In this document: piece after piece, positions 44,531 through 53,123 of the stretch | Position numbering within the stretch: the stretch's first letter is position 1 | Layout: each line of letters opens with the position of its first letter | Source: Helicobacter sp. | GTDB taxonomy: Bacteria > Campylobacterota > Campylobacteria > Campylobacterales > Helicobacteraceae | Length of the DNA stretch: 60,527 nucleotides | Reading direction: 5' to 3' | Assembly (NCBI RefSeq): GCF_029067145.1 | Contig: NZ_JAIEFA010000036.1 | Coordinates: 1-60,527 of the forward strand | Position numbers and translations under genes: made by a program | The notes under the pieces: generated by a model | Databases searched by the model: none | What the model was told of the DNA's origin: nothing | Seen by the model: only the letters and a program-made list of their open reading frames with translations

Positions 44531-45298
44531 ATGCAAGAAATATTATCTGAATTTAATTTCTTGATGTTATTTTTTTTGTTTGTTGCGGCATTTGTAGCGG
44601 GATTTGTGGATTCTATTGCGGGAGGCGGTGGAATGATTACAATCCCAGTGCTTCTGCTTAGTGGAATCCCGCCCATTGAAGCCTTAGCGACCAACAAATT
44701 TCAATCTACTTTTGGTAGCTTTTCTGCGGCTTACCACTTCTACAAGAAAGGTTATTTGAATCTCAAACGCTCACTTCCTTTTGCTCTGCTTGTCTTTGCA
44801 TTTTCAGCACTTGGCACGATAAGTGTGCAGTTTATCCAAACAGATTCACTCTCCAAGATTCTGCCTTTTTTAATCCTTATCTTTGGTATTTATTTCTTAT
44901 TTTCACCCAAGATTACTGAAGAACAAAGAGCAACAACCTTTCATCAAGGATTCTTAGTTTTAGTCTTTGCCTGCATTGGCTTTTACGATGGCTTTTTTGG
45001 ACCGGGCACGGGCTCTTTTCTGATGCTTGCACTCATTCTATTGGGTGGATTTGGGCTCACACAAAGTCTAGCCCAAGCAAAGTTTTACAATTTTTCTACC
45101 AATATTGCTTCTTTAGTCTTTTTTGCGCTCGGTGGAAAGATACTTTTTGTTGTCGGAATCGTAATGGCATTAGGACAATTTATCGGCGCAAATCTAGGTT
45201 CGCGCGCCGCAATTACCTATGGAATCCGCATTATCAAGCCTTTAATTGTCATTGTTTCTTTTGTAATGGCGGCAAAATTACTCTATGAGCAATTTTGA
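44531..45298 (+). CDS. TauE/SafE family membrane permease
   Basis: 255 residues with about eight membrane helices. The family's two internal repeats are seen: VAGFVDSIAGGGGMITIPVLLL near the start and FYDGFFGPGTGSFL in the middle, with glycine-rich turns. These proteins export or import small anions such as sulfite, taurine or sulfoacetate, but the substrate cannot be told here. It stands alone between ftsZ's hairpin and the glycosylase gene, which starts 17 nt later on the same strand. Confidence 0.9.
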   Translation: MQEILSEFNFLMLFFLFVAAFVAGFVDSIAGGGGMITIPVLLLSGIPPIEALATNKFQSTFGSFSAAYHFYKKGYLNLKRSLPFALLVFAFSALGTISVQFIQTDSLSKILPFLILIFGIYFLFSPKITEEQRATTFHQGFLVLVFACIGFYDGFFGPGTGSFLMLALILLGGFGLTQSLAQAKFYNFSTNIASLVFFALGGKILFVVGIVMALGQFIGANLGSRAAITYGIRIIKPLIVIVSFVMAAKLLYEQF

Positions 45299-45314
45299 TT
45301 TAGGTTAAGATTCT

Positions 45315-45866
45315 GTGCAAAGTCAATATCTCCAAAACAAAACTTTAGAATCCATACACCACCCTTTTAAACCAGTCAAAGATTCTAACTCCAAAATTTT
45401 AATTTTAGGTTCTTTTCCCTCTGTGGCTTCAAGGGAACAAGATTTTTATTATTCTCATCCACGCAATCGCTTTTGGAAAGTGCTTGAAAATCTATTGAAA
45501 TGCGAACTAGAAAACAAAAAGCAAGAGGAAAAATGTGCCTTTTTGTTAGCACATAGAATCGCACTCTATGATGTTTGTGTAGAATGTCAAATCACAAACT
45601 CAAGCGATAGCACTCTAAAACCCATCAAAATAGCACCACTAGAAAGCTTGATGCAAAACACACAAATCCAACACATTTTTCTTAATGGCAAAAAAGCAGC
45701 ACAAATCTACCAAAAAGCCTTTAAGGATTCTAAAGTAATATCCTCTTTGTCTCATACTGCTTTACCCTCCACAAGTCCCGCCAATGCAAAATGGAATCTT
45801 GAAAAACTCTGCCAAGAATGGAGCGCTATTTTGATAGCTTTACGAAATAAAAACGAAATCCATTAA
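45315..45866 (+). CDS. DNA-deoxyinosine (hypoxanthine) glycosylase, UDG superfamily
   Basis: 183 residues of the Mug/UDG-like family that removes deaminated adenine (hypoxanthine) from DNA. Signatures are ILGSFPSVASREQDFYYSHPRNRFWK at the N-terminal active site (split here as LGSFPS and YYSHPRNRFW), ALYDVCVECQ, and SSLSHTALPSTSPAN near the end, the intercalation loop region. The start is GTG at 45315. It is 17 nt after the permease. The substrate follows the family name; uracil activity cannot be excluded. Confidence 0.87.
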   Translation: MQSQYLQNKTLESIHHPFKPVKDSNSKILILGSFPSVASREQDFYYSHPRNRFWKVLENLLKCELENKKQEEKCAFLLAHRIALYDVCVECQITNSSDSTLKPIKIAPLESLMQNTQIQHIFLNGKKAAQIYQKAFKDSKVISSLSHTALPSTSPANAKWNLEKLCQEWSAILIALRNKNEIH

Positions 45867-45921
45867 AGTTTTATGCCCCTTTAAAGAAAAAAAGATAAAA
45901 TTTTATTTCCGCTTTTGGTAT

Positions 45922-45999
45922 GCCAAGGTAGCTCAGCTGGTTTAGAGCGCTGGTCTCATAAGCCGGAGGTCGGGAGTTCAAGTCTCCCCTTTGGTACCA
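45922..45999 (+). tRNA. tRNA-Met (CAU)
   Basis: Full cloverleaf with acceptor arms GCCAAGG and CTTTGGT, D arm around GCTCAGCTGG, anticodon loop CTCATAA (anticodon CAU), T arm GGGAG-TTCAAGT-CTCCC and an encoded CCA. It lacks the unpaired first base of initiator tRNA. Elongator Met is favoured; the Ile2 species with a lysidine-modified CAU cannot be ruled out by eye. Confidence 0.92.
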
Positions 46000-46002
46000 A
46001 GT

Positions 46003-46079
46003 GCGCTCATAGCTCAGCTGGATAGAGCAACGGCCTTCTAAGCCGTAGGTCAGAGGTTCGAATCCTCTTGGGCGTACCA
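46003..46079 (+). tRNA. tRNA-Arg (UCU)
   Basis: Full cloverleaf three bases after tRNA-Met. Acceptor arms GCGCTCA and TGGGCGT, anticodon stem ACGGC/GCCGT with loop CTTCTAA (anticodon UCU, reading AGA/AGG), T loop TTCGAAT and encoded CCA. AGA is a frequent arginine codon in such AT-rich genomes. It is the last stable RNA before the G-tract radical SAM gene. Confidence 0.94.
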
Positions 46080-46144
46080 CTTACCCAAAAATTTATTCAA
46101 ATCAAACTATAAATTTCAACCAAACTTCACCTTAAAGGAAAAAT

Positions 46145-47194
46145 ATGCTAAACAAAATAATGGGGGGGGGGCAAAATAAATTAGAATCCTTTATCCACGA
46201 TAAAAAGCTTTGGATTCTCTCACTCTTTAAAAACGCCAAACAGCACCAAAAGATAAAATCTAAACTTCATTTAACAGAGCAAAAACTTCAAAATCTTGAA
46301 AAGATAATCCAAGATTCTAAAACACAGATTCAAAGACTAGAGCAGCAAAATGAAAATCTCATCTTACAAAACAATGCAACCCATAATAAACTCATCAAAC
46401 TTACCCCACAAGCCTATTTGAAGCTTGTAGAGATTCATTTAGCAGAGCATTGTAATCTCAACTGCTTCTCTTGTTCGCATTTTTCGCAACTTTCTAAGGA
46501 GGAGTTTCCCTCTTTAGAGCAATTCACAAAGGACATTCGCCAACTAAGCCTTATCACAAATGGGTTGATTGAGAGATTCCACCTAATGGGAGGAGAACCT
46601 TTGCTCAATCCAAATTGCAAAGATTTCTTTGCCATCACCAGAAAGTATTTTCTAAACTCTGCTATTTGGCTTGTTACGAATGGAATCTTGCTTGAAAAAC
46701 AATCTAAGGAGTTTTGGGAATCTTGCAAAGAAAACAACATAGAAATTCGCCCGACAAAATATCCCATTAAAATAGATTGGAATCTCATAGAATCCAAATG
46801 CAAAACCTATGGGATTCCCTTACGATTTTTCAACGATGCGCGGATAGAAAAGATTTCTTTGAAATTCGTCCTAGAGCCAAAGGGAAATTGTAATCCGCTA
46901 GAGAGCTTCACAAAATGCGGAATGGCAAACAACTGCGTGCAATTAAAAAATGGAAAACTTTATCCTTGCAATATCGCTGCAAACATTGAAATTTTCAACT
47001 CCGCTTTCAATCAAAGCCTGCCCTTATCTCCGCTAGATTCCATAGATATTTACAAGGCAAAAGATTATAATGAGATTCTGCAATTCTTAGCCAAACCCAT
47101 TCCCTTTTGCAGATTCTGCAATCTAGCCAAATGGAAAAACATTGGGGAATGGAAAACTTCCAAAAAGGATATTTCAGAATATTTGGAGTTTTAG
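46145..47194 (+). CDS. Radical SAM protein with G10 tract, probably phase-variable
   Basis: 349 residues. The N-terminal ~35 residues include a hydrophobic patch (WILSLF). A predicted coiled coil covers ~38-85, then comes a radical SAM domain with CxxxCxxC at C103, C107 and C110 (CNLNCFSC) and HLMGGEP. A C-terminal SPASM/twitch-like set of cysteines (CGMANNC, LYPCNIA, FCRFCNLAK) probably holds a second Fe-S cluster. Ten consecutive G (46162-46171) span codons 6-9; with 10 the frame is open, with 9 or 11 a stop follows within a few codons. AAAGGA precedes the ATG. The substrate is unknown; related proteins often modify surface sugars or peptides. Likely an accessory gene inserted behind tRNA genes. 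Confidence 0.88.
   Translation: MLNKIMGGGQNKLESFIHDKKLWILSLFKNAKQHQKIKSKLHLTEQKLQNLEKIIQDSKTQIQRLEQQNENLILQNNATHNKLIKLTPQAYLKLVEIHLAEHCNLNCFSCSHFSQLSKEEFPSLEQFTKDIRQLSLITNGLIERFHLMGGEPLLNPNCKDFFAITRKYFLNSAIWLVTNGILLEKQSKEFWESCKENNIEIRPTKYPIKIDWNLIESKCKTYGIPLRFFNDARIEKISLKFVLEPKGNCNPLESFTKCGMANNCVQLKNGKLYPCNIAANIEIFNSAFNQSLPLSPLDSIDIYKAKDYNEILQFLAKPIPFCRFCNLAKWKNIGEWKTSKKDISEYLEF
46162..46171 (+). repeat. Homopolymeric G10 tract (phase-variation site)
   Basis: Ten G residues inside the coding sequence, at codons 6-9 of the radical SAM gene. Runs of this kind in Helicobacter and Campylobacter change length by slipped-strand mispairing. Loss of one G brings in TAG, and gain of one brings in TAA, directly after the tract. 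It is the only such long G or C run in the window. Confidence 0.85.
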
Positions 47195-47203
47195 CTTGTC
47201 GTC

Positions 47204-47480
47204 ATTGCGAAACTTGATTTATCAAGTCGTGGCGCACTGCAAAGCAGTTTGCCCGCTTTAGCGCAAATCTATAATTCCGCACAAAGAGGATTCTATAATG
47301 AAATTGTAAATGAAATACAAAATTTAAAGATACATTCTCTTAAGGGAGGGGCTTAAATTGCGAAGTCGCTCCCTCCCCCTTAAAATCCCCCACCCAGACA
47401 ACGCTTTTATTAAGGTGGTGCTTACGCACTGCCTCGCAATGACGATTTGTGCGCGTCCTTGCGAAGTCTCGTAAAGACGC
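47204..47480. repeat. Degenerate dispersed repeat pieces and GC-rich hairpin (copy f)
   Basis: The 298 bp between the radical SAM gene and convergent xseA has no gene. It contains several pieces of the window's repeat family (GTCATTGCGAAACTTG, GCAAATCTATAATTCC, CTCGCAATGACGATTTG, CCTTGCGAAGTCTCG). It also holds an imperfect inverted repeat of unusual G/C richness, TTAAGGGAGGGGC at 47340-47352 against GCTCCCTCCCCCTTAA at 47368-47383. The hairpin may end transcription from both sides. Confidence 0.5.
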
Positions 47481-47492
47481 AGTAAAACACTT

Positions 47493-48761
47493 CTATTCAG
47501 AATCACAACAAAATCCTACAACGGACACCTGTTTCACTTCTACTTGAAGCGTCGCACTCTTATCCTGCAATTCCAAAATGGTATATGGTGCAATCTCTGA
47601 CAAACATTGAATCCTCTTGCCATTGCGCAAAACGCAAGCATAGCCATTTTTCTGATAATTTTCAGGATTCTTTGCGCAAAGTTCAGCCTTCAACCTTTCT
47701 AACTGCATAGATTTTTTGCCTATTAGTTGCGGAATCTTTAAATGAATCTGGAAGCTTGGATTCTGCAATTTCAACGCACACAAGGCAATCTTATGCGCAA
47801 TCCTCTGCCCTAAAAACAAATCAAGATTGTTAAGATTCTGTTTTGCCTGCTCTATTTTATTAAAAAGCAAATTTTTTTCTATCAAAAATGCACTTTTTTG
47901 GAGTTGATTTACTTTCCCTTGCAAAATTCTTGAGAATCGCTCACTAAGCGCGTTTTGCATTGCGTCTAGGTTCATCAACCATTCGTTTTTGTCTGGCAAC
48001 AAAATCTCCATTGCCGCCGAAGGAGTGGGAGCGCGCAAATCCGCTACAAAGTCGCTTAGCACGATGTCTGGCTCGTGCCCAATAGCCGAAACAATGGGAG
48101 TGTTTGCATTGAAAATGCTTTCAATAACTAAAGGCTCATTAAAAGCCCACAAATCCTCCAAACTCCCACCACCACGCGCCAATACGATACAATCTACTCC
48201 TAATTCGTCCGCAATTTGAATATTTTTCGCAATACTTTCTTTTGCCCCCTCGCCTTGCACAAGCGTATTGATTGCAATAAATTCTACAAGATTCCATCTT
48301 TTTTCTGCGACTTTCAACATATCGTGCAGAACAGCACCCGTATTTGAAGTCAGTAAGGCGATTTTTTGGGGAAACTTTGGCAAAGGTTTTTTATTTTCAA
48401 AATAACCTTTGGCTTTATAGGATTCTTTGAGCTGCTCAAAAGCCAATGTAAGCTCGCCAATTCCGCTTGGCAATGCGCTAATACAATTCAACTGATAGTC
48501 CCCGTGCGGAGGATAAACGCTAATTGCTCCTTGTAATGTTAGGCTCATTCCCTCTTGGATTTGGAATCGCAAACGCACAGCATTTCCGCGAAACATTACG
48601 CATTTAATGCTAGAATCTTTGTCTTTTAATGTGAAATACAAATGCCCGCTAGAATGGTGGGTGAAGTTACTCACCTCCCCGCTTACGCTCACTTGCAAGA
48701 AAGTTGCCTCTAGCAGACTTTTTATCTGCGCATTGAGTTCACTCACACTTAGAGTTTTCAT
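47493..48761 (-). CDS. xseA: Exodeoxyribonuclease VII large subunit
   Basis: Degrades single-stranded DNA from either end with the XseB small subunit. 422 residues. An N-terminal OB fold (SVSGEVSNFTHHSSGHLYFTLKD, split by turns) is followed by the catalytic domain with LLTSNTGAVLHDML, VLARGGGSLEDLWAFN, VSAIGHEPDIVLSDFVADLRAPTPSAA pattern and a long coiled-coil region before the C-terminal strand. The ATG shares one base with the stop of pycB (TAATG). xseB is not in the window. Confidence 0.95.
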   Translation of the reverse strand: MKTLSVSELNAQIKSLLEATFLQVSVSGEVSNFTHHSSGHLYFTLKDKDSSIKCVMFRGNAVRLRFQIQEGMSLTLQGAISVYPPHGDYQLNCISALPSGIGELTLAFEQLKESYKAKGYFENKKPLPKFPQKIALLTSNTGAVLHDMLKVAEKRWNLVEFIAINTLVQGEGAKESIAKNIQIADELGVDCIVLARGGGSLEDLWAFNEPLVIESIFNANTPIVSAIGHEPDIVLSDFVADLRAPTPSAAMEILLPDKNEWLMNLDAMQNALSERFSRILQGKVNQLQKSAFLIEKNLLFNKIEQAKQNLNNLDLFLGQRIAHKIALCALKLQNPSFQIHLKIPQLIGKKSMQLERLKAELCAKNPENYQKNGYACVLRNGKRIQCLSEIAPYTILELQDKSATLQVEVKQVSVVGFCCDSE

Positions 48762-50551
48762 TATTCTACAAGCATAATCGCAAGGTTTGCGCTGATTTGT
48801 TGCCCCTCTTTAGCATAAATTTCTTTAATTTCTCCACCAATGGTTGCTAGCACTTGATTTTCCATTTTCATTGCTTCCACGATTGCTAGCACATCACCCT
48901 CTTTGATTTTATCTCCCACTTGCACCTTAAGTTTCGTCAAATTTCCCGGCATTGGCGAAATAATATGCCCCGGCAGACTTGCTTGGGGTAAAGAATCGGA
49001 TTTTTTGCTAGGGGCTTTGCTAGAATCTTTCTCGCTAGATTCTACAAGCACTTCTTTCAAGTCTCCATTCACGCGCACAAAAAATGGTCTCACATTTTCA
49101 TCTTTTGCCCCGCTTCCTTCAATTTTAATATGATAAGTTTCTCCGTGCAAATTAATGGTAAATTCTTTTGCCATTGGAGCATTTGCGCCCTCAAAGGTTG
49201 TAAGAGCTTCTGGGCTTAGACGATTTTCATTGCGTTCGCTTAAAAATTGCTTTGCAATTCCACCAAAAATCGCATAAGAAATCACATCTGTTTCGCTTTT
49301 GGCAAAGCCTTGAGATTCCTCACGCGCCTTTTGTAGCTCTGGCTCTAGCCTATCTGCTGGACGCTCTGCGATGATTTCCTCTCCCTCTGCTTGGATTCTT
49401 TCTATTAATTCTTTTGCGATTGGAGCTGGTGTCTTGCCATAATAGCCTTTAATAATATTCTTAGATTCCGTTGTGAGTGTTTTATAACGCGTTTGCGCTA
49501 AGACATTTAACACCGCTTGTGTGCCGACAATCTGACTAGAGGGAGTAACAAGTGGAGGATAACCAAAATCTTTACGCACATTGGGAATCTCTGCTAAGAC
49601 TTCGTCCATTTTGTCTAGCGCATTTTGCTCTTTGAGCTGATGTGCCATATTAGAAATCATACCGCCCGGAATCTGATTGACAAGCACACGGGTATCTATT
49701 TGATTGTATTCAGATTCAAATTTTTTATATTTTCTGCGATTCCGCTTTAAAATCTCTGCGGCTTTTTCCATAATTTCTAAATCTAATTTTGTATCCCACT
49801 GCGTGCCTTGCAATGTCGCCACAATGGATTGCGTGCAAGGATGGCTTGTGCCCTCTGCTAGCGCGGAGTTAGAACAATCCAAGCTATCCACCCCCGCTTC
49901 AATGGCTTTTAAATGTGAGCCAAAGGCGAATCCAGCGGTGGAATGTGTATGCAAAGCCAAAGGCAAACCAATCTCGCTTTTGAGTGCTTTGACAAGCTCA
50001 AAGGTAGCATTGGGCGTAATCAAACCTGCCATATCTTTGATTGCCAAAGAATCGCAACCGCGTTTTGCCAATTCCTTGCCATATTCTACAAAGCTTTGAA
50101 TCGTATGCACGGGCGAAGTGGTATAGCAAATCGCTCCTTGTGCGTGTTTGCCTTGCTTTTTAACCTCATCAATAGAAACCTCTAAATTCCGAATGTCATT
50201 TAATGCGTCAAAGATTCTAAAAATATCTACTCCATTTTGAGCAGAAAGTCGCACAAATTCGCGCACTACATCATCAGCATAATGACGATAACCGATGAGA
50301 TTCTGTCCGCGCAAAAGCATTTGGATTGGAGTTTTTTTGAAAATTTCTTTAAAGATTGCTAATCGCTCAAAAGGATCTTCTTTTAAATATCGCAAACAGG
50401 CATCGTAAGTCGCTCCACCCCACACTTCTACACTATAAAATCCCACTTGTTCAAAAGCTTGCGCCGCTTCTATCATATCTTCCGTGCGCATACGCGTTGC
50501 AAGCAAGGATTGATGTCCATCTCTTAGGCTATTTTCAGTGATTTTTATCAT
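48761..50551 (-). CDS. pycB: Pyruvate/oxaloacetate carboxylase subunit B with biotin carrier domain
   Basis: 596 residues. The HMGL-like carboxyltransferase domain (1-~300) begins ITENSLRDGHQSLLATRM. The PYC_OADA middle domain and a C-terminal biotinyl domain with the acceptor lysine in VEAMKMEN follow. Campylobacterota use two-subunit pyruvate carboxylase for anaplerosis; the biotin carboxylase subunit A is elsewhere. An oxaloacetate decarboxylase role is possible from sequence alone, but no oadB/oadG-type membrane genes are here. An inverted repeat resembling a Fur site lies upstream (50639-50669). Confidence 0.92.
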   Translation of the reverse strand: MIKITENSLRDGHQSLLATRMRTEDMIEAAQAFEQVGFYSVEVWGGATYDACLRYLKEDPFERLAIFKEIFKKTPIQMLLRGQNLIGYRHYADDVVREFVRLSAQNGVDIFRIFDALNDIRNLEVSIDEVKKQGKHAQGAICYTTSPVHTIQSFVEYGKELAKRGCDSLAIKDMAGLITPNATFELVKALKSEIGLPLALHTHSTAGFAFGSHLKAIEAGVDSLDCSNSALAEGTSHPCTQSIVATLQGTQWDTKLDLEIMEKAAEILKRNRRKYKKFESEYNQIDTRVLVNQIPGGMISNMAHQLKEQNALDKMDEVLAEIPNVRKDFGYPPLVTPSSQIVGTQAVLNVLAQTRYKTLTTESKNIIKGYYGKTPAPIAKELIERIQAEGEEIIAERPADRLEPELQKAREESQGFAKSETDVISYAIFGGIAKQFLSERNENRLSPEALTTFEGANAPMAKEFTINLHGETYHIKIEGSGAKDENVRPFFVRVNGDLKEVLVESSEKDSSKAPSKKSDSLPQASLPGHIISPMPGNLTKLKVQVGDKIKEGDVLAIVEAMKMENQVLATIGGEIKEIYAKEGQQISANLAIMLVE

Positions 50552-50638
50552 AATACAAACTCCAAATATTAAGTTTTGAGCTTATATTATAACAACAAAT
50601 TACAATCTTTTAAGTGTATTGTGAGAATTTTGTATCAA

Positions 50639-50669
50639 AATTATCAAGAATGATTATTTTTGTATCATT
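50639..50669. promoter_or_regulatory. Fur-box-like inverted repeats upstream of pycB
   Basis: AATTATCA-AGA-ATGATTATT (50639-50658) overlaps AATGAT...ATCATT (50649-50669). Both resemble the GATAAT-type half sites of Fur operators. The site is about 90-120 bp upstream of the pycB start. AT-rich DNA gives such matches by chance, so this is only a candidate. Confidence 0.25.
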
Positions 50670-50699
50670 ATGAGAAGTTTAAGGAAAAAAGGAAATAGG

Positions 50700-50812
50700 A
50701 TTCCACCTTTTGCAATGGCGCAGGCTTAAAGTAATCCAAAATTATAGATTGCCACGAATCGCAAGCGATTTGACAAGCAAACCATCGTGTCCTTGTGTGC
50801 AAAGCCACCAAG
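50700..50812. repeat. Degenerate dispersed repeat (copy g)
   Basis: Between pycB and the small ORF at 50841. It contains the exact ATTATAGATTGC word (50741-50752), followed by CACGAATCGCAAGCG, as in other copies of the family, plus TTTTGCAATGG at the left. One arm only; noncoding. Confidence 0.45.
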
Positions 50813-50840
50813 CAAATCCGCAATAGCCCTGTTAATTTTA

Positions 50841-51032
50841 CTATTTTGCTGAGTTTGCAGCTTGAGCTTTGGAATACAAAATCATCAATCTTTCATTCTG
50901 TTCTGTGCTGTTTAGATGGATTGCACCTCCGCTTTTATTCTCGCTTTTACTTTGGTTTGTGGATTTGTTCGCCTCTAGTTCTACCACTTCAAAAAAACTA
51001 CAAAAGCTAAGTCCCTCATCAAGAAATTCCAT
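50841..51032 (-). CDS. Small hypothetical protein
   Basis: 63 residues, polar, rich in Glu, Asn, Ser and Lys, with no membrane segment or cysteine motif; it matches nothing I recognise. Support for a real gene is a perfect AAGGAG seven bases before the ATG, the same strand as mreC upstream and pycB downstream, and lack of any overlapping better frame. It could be a short accessory peptide or a decayed gene. Codon use is like its neighbours. The 139 bp between mreC and this gene contains an AT-rich stretch that could hold a promoter. Confidence 0.5.
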   Translation of the reverse strand: MEFLDEGLSFCSFFEVVELEANKSTNQSKSENKSGGAIHLNSTEQNERLMILYSKAQAANSAK

Positions 51033-51171
51033 TTTTAACTCCTTATTTAATCTATCAAATAAGAAGCAAATTTCATTCCTCTTTTATCATCTGAGATTCT
51101 AAAACAATCAATTTTTACGAAAATAGTGGAAAACCAATCGACTACTGATTTATGAAGTTTAACGAAGAATA

Positions 51172-52032
51172 TTAATGTGGAATCGCTAGATTAGATATGT
51201 CCAAACCCTCCTCTGACATTTCTTGGGATTCTGTGGCATTGCTCTCTGCACTAGTAACAAGAGGGGGAATATTTACATCAACAAGCCAATAAAATCTTGT
51301 GGCTTCGTCCAAAGCAGGCTTGACCTTAGCAATCTGATAACCCTGTCGCAACTCAATGGATTCTACAACACCCACTAAAATTCCGGGATAAAAAATATTG
51401 TCATTGCCACTTGTTCGCACAATCTCGCCAACTTCAATTTTAGGATATAGAGGAATATAATCTACAATAAAACCTTTATTAATATCATATTTTGCGATTC
51501 CTTGTGATTTTCTATCACCTACTACAACGCTATAATTGCATTTCTCATCTCCATTCAAAAAGCCTTCCAAACGCCGATTTTGCAGAATCGCAATTCCCGC
51601 AACCTTGTTATCATTAATTAATCCAAAAATCGTTCCATTCTGATAAGTTTTATTAGTTTTGTATTCTAGCCATATTTTTTTATAATCATTCATACGTACA
51701 AATGAAATCATACGCACAAATACGAGTTCTGGCATATTTAAACGCAAAGGAGAATTAATAGAGTCTAACAAATCATTATATTCAATCTTTAGAGCTTCAA
51801 GCAAATATTCTATTTGCTGTTTATCTCTCAAAGAATCCGAAAGCTGTTTGATTTGTTCTGCTTGATGAAAATGACGTTGAATTGCCTTTAATATATTGCT
51901 ATTGAAGTTAAAAATCCCTATCTTGATGCTATCACTTAAAGACAATATCCTATTTTGCACTTCGGTAGAAATTTTCATTGAAATAAACAATGCAATGAAT
52001 AAAAAAATCGTCCAAAGAAAAACTTTTTTCAT
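51172..52032 (-). CDS. mreC: Rod shape-determining protein MreC
   Basis: Bitopic scaffold linking MreB to PBP2. 286 residues. An N-terminal membrane helix (KVFLWTIFLFIALFISM) is followed by a coiled coil at ~55-95, then two beta-barrel halves of the MreC family (KGFIVDYIPLYPKIEVGEIVRTSG with the V/G-rich turn and FYPGILVGVVESI). It follows mreB by 33 nt. No mreD follows; the candidate is at 30.4-30.8 kb. Confidence 0.92.
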   Translation of the reverse strand: MKKVFLWTIFLFIALFISMKISTEVQNRILSLSDSIKIGIFNFNSNILKAIQRHFHQAEQIKQLSDSLRDKQQIEYLLEALKIEYNDLLDSINSPLRLNMPELVFVRMISFVRMNDYKKIWLEYKTNKTYQNGTIFGLINDNKVAGIAILQNRRLEGFLNGDEKCNYSVVVGDRKSQGIAKYDINKGFIVDYIPLYPKIEVGEIVRTSGNDNIFYPGILVGVVESIELRQGYQIAKVKPALDEATRFYWLVDVNIPPLVTSAESNATESQEMSEEGLDISNLAIPH

Positions 52033-52065
52033 CTCTTTTCTATATTATTGTATCTTAAAAAAATC

Positions 52066-53100
52066 TTACTCGTAAGAAGATTGCTGTAAAACATCAATCT
52101 CTTCTAGCGCCTTTCCTGTGCCTTTTGCCACGCATAACAAAGGCTCATCACCCACATATACAGGAAGTTTTACGACATCTGAAAGATACTTATCAAGCCC
52201 ACGAATCAATGCTCCACCGCCTGTTAAGACGATTCCATTTTCAACAATATCTCCTGCCAAATCTGGTGGCATTTGCTCCAATACATCTTTGAGGGCATTT
52301 GAAATCTCTTTTAGCGGTTCTTTCATCGCTTCACGGACATCTTCACTTGTTAATTCAATCGTATTGAGCAATCCACTCACTTGGTCGCGCCCTTTTACTT
52401 GCATTACAAGTGGCTCCTCAAGACTTACAGCAGAACCAATTTGGATTTTAATTTCCTCTCCTGTTCTCTCCCCAATCAACAAACTATATTTGCGACGCAC
52501 ATAATCCACAACCGCCAAATCTAATTTGTCTCCTGCAACGCGTAAAGATTTGGAAATCACAAGCCCACCTAGAGAAATCACACCGATTTCCGTAGTCCCT
52601 CCTCCAATATCTACGACTAGGCTTCCTTTAGGTTCTTTAACCGGCAAACCTGCACCAATCGCCGCTGCCATTGGCTCTTCAATCAAAAAGACTTCCCTAG
52701 CTCCTGCGCTAATTGCAGATTCTTTAACTGCCTTGCGTTCTACTCCTGTCAAGCCATAAGGCACGCAGACAATAATTCTCGGACGCATTAATGCTTTTCT
52801 TCTGTGTGCTTTTTCAATAAAATAACGAATCATCTTTTCTGTCATATCAAAGTCCGCAATCACGCCGTCTTTCATCGGACGCACCGCCAAAATGCTTCCG
52901 GGTGTTTTACCTACCATTTCTTTTGCTTCGTGTCCTACGGCGAGGATTTTATTCCTGCCGTGCCTATCATTATGCACAGCGACAACAGAGGGTTCATTAA
53001 TAATAACACCTTGCCCTTTTACCAAAACAATCGTATTTGCCGTCCCAAGATCAATTGAAATATCGTGTGAAAACAACCCAATAACTCTATCTAATAACAT
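52066..53100 (-). CDS. mreB: Rod shape-determining protein MreB
   Basis: Actin-like protein guiding lateral wall synthesis. The 344 residues match the standard MreB: ISIDLGTANTIVLVKGQGV, VCVPYGLTGVERKAV, LIEEPMAAAIGAGLPV, VDIGGGTTEIGVISLGG and VLTGGGALIRGLDKYL are all intact. It is downstream of clpX (23 nt) and upstream of mreC, an order shared with H. pylori. A second, divergent copy is at 15.1 kb. Confidence 0.97.
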   Translation of the reverse strand: MLLDRVIGLFSHDISIDLGTANTIVLVKGQGVIINEPSVVAVHNDRHGRNKILAVGHEAKEMVGKTPGSILAVRPMKDGVIADFDMTEKMIRYFIEKAHRRKALMRPRIIVCVPYGLTGVERKAVKESAISAGAREVFLIEEPMAAAIGAGLPVKEPKGSLVVDIGGGTTEIGVISLGGLVISKSLRVAGDKLDLAVVDYVRRKYSLLIGERTGEEIKIQIGSAVSLEEPLVMQVKGRDQVSGLLNTIELTSEDVREAMKEPLKEISNALKDVLEQMPPDLAGDIVENGIVLTGGGALIRGLDKYLSDVVKLPVYVGDEPLLCVAKGTGKALEEIDVLQQSSYE

Positions 53101-53123
53101 ATCCTTCTCTCTTTATAATGGAT

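Noticed and set aside
45871..46080. Minus-strand 69-codon ORF containing a RGFEPLTYGLEG-type sequence
   Set aside because: It is the antisense shadow of the two tRNA genes, a well-known false protein call; the tRNAs explain all of the sequence.
50841..51032. Sigma-28 promoter upstream of the small ORF
   Set aside because: A TCGATT word is present, but the spacing to a TAAA box does not fit the flagellar sigma-28 pattern.
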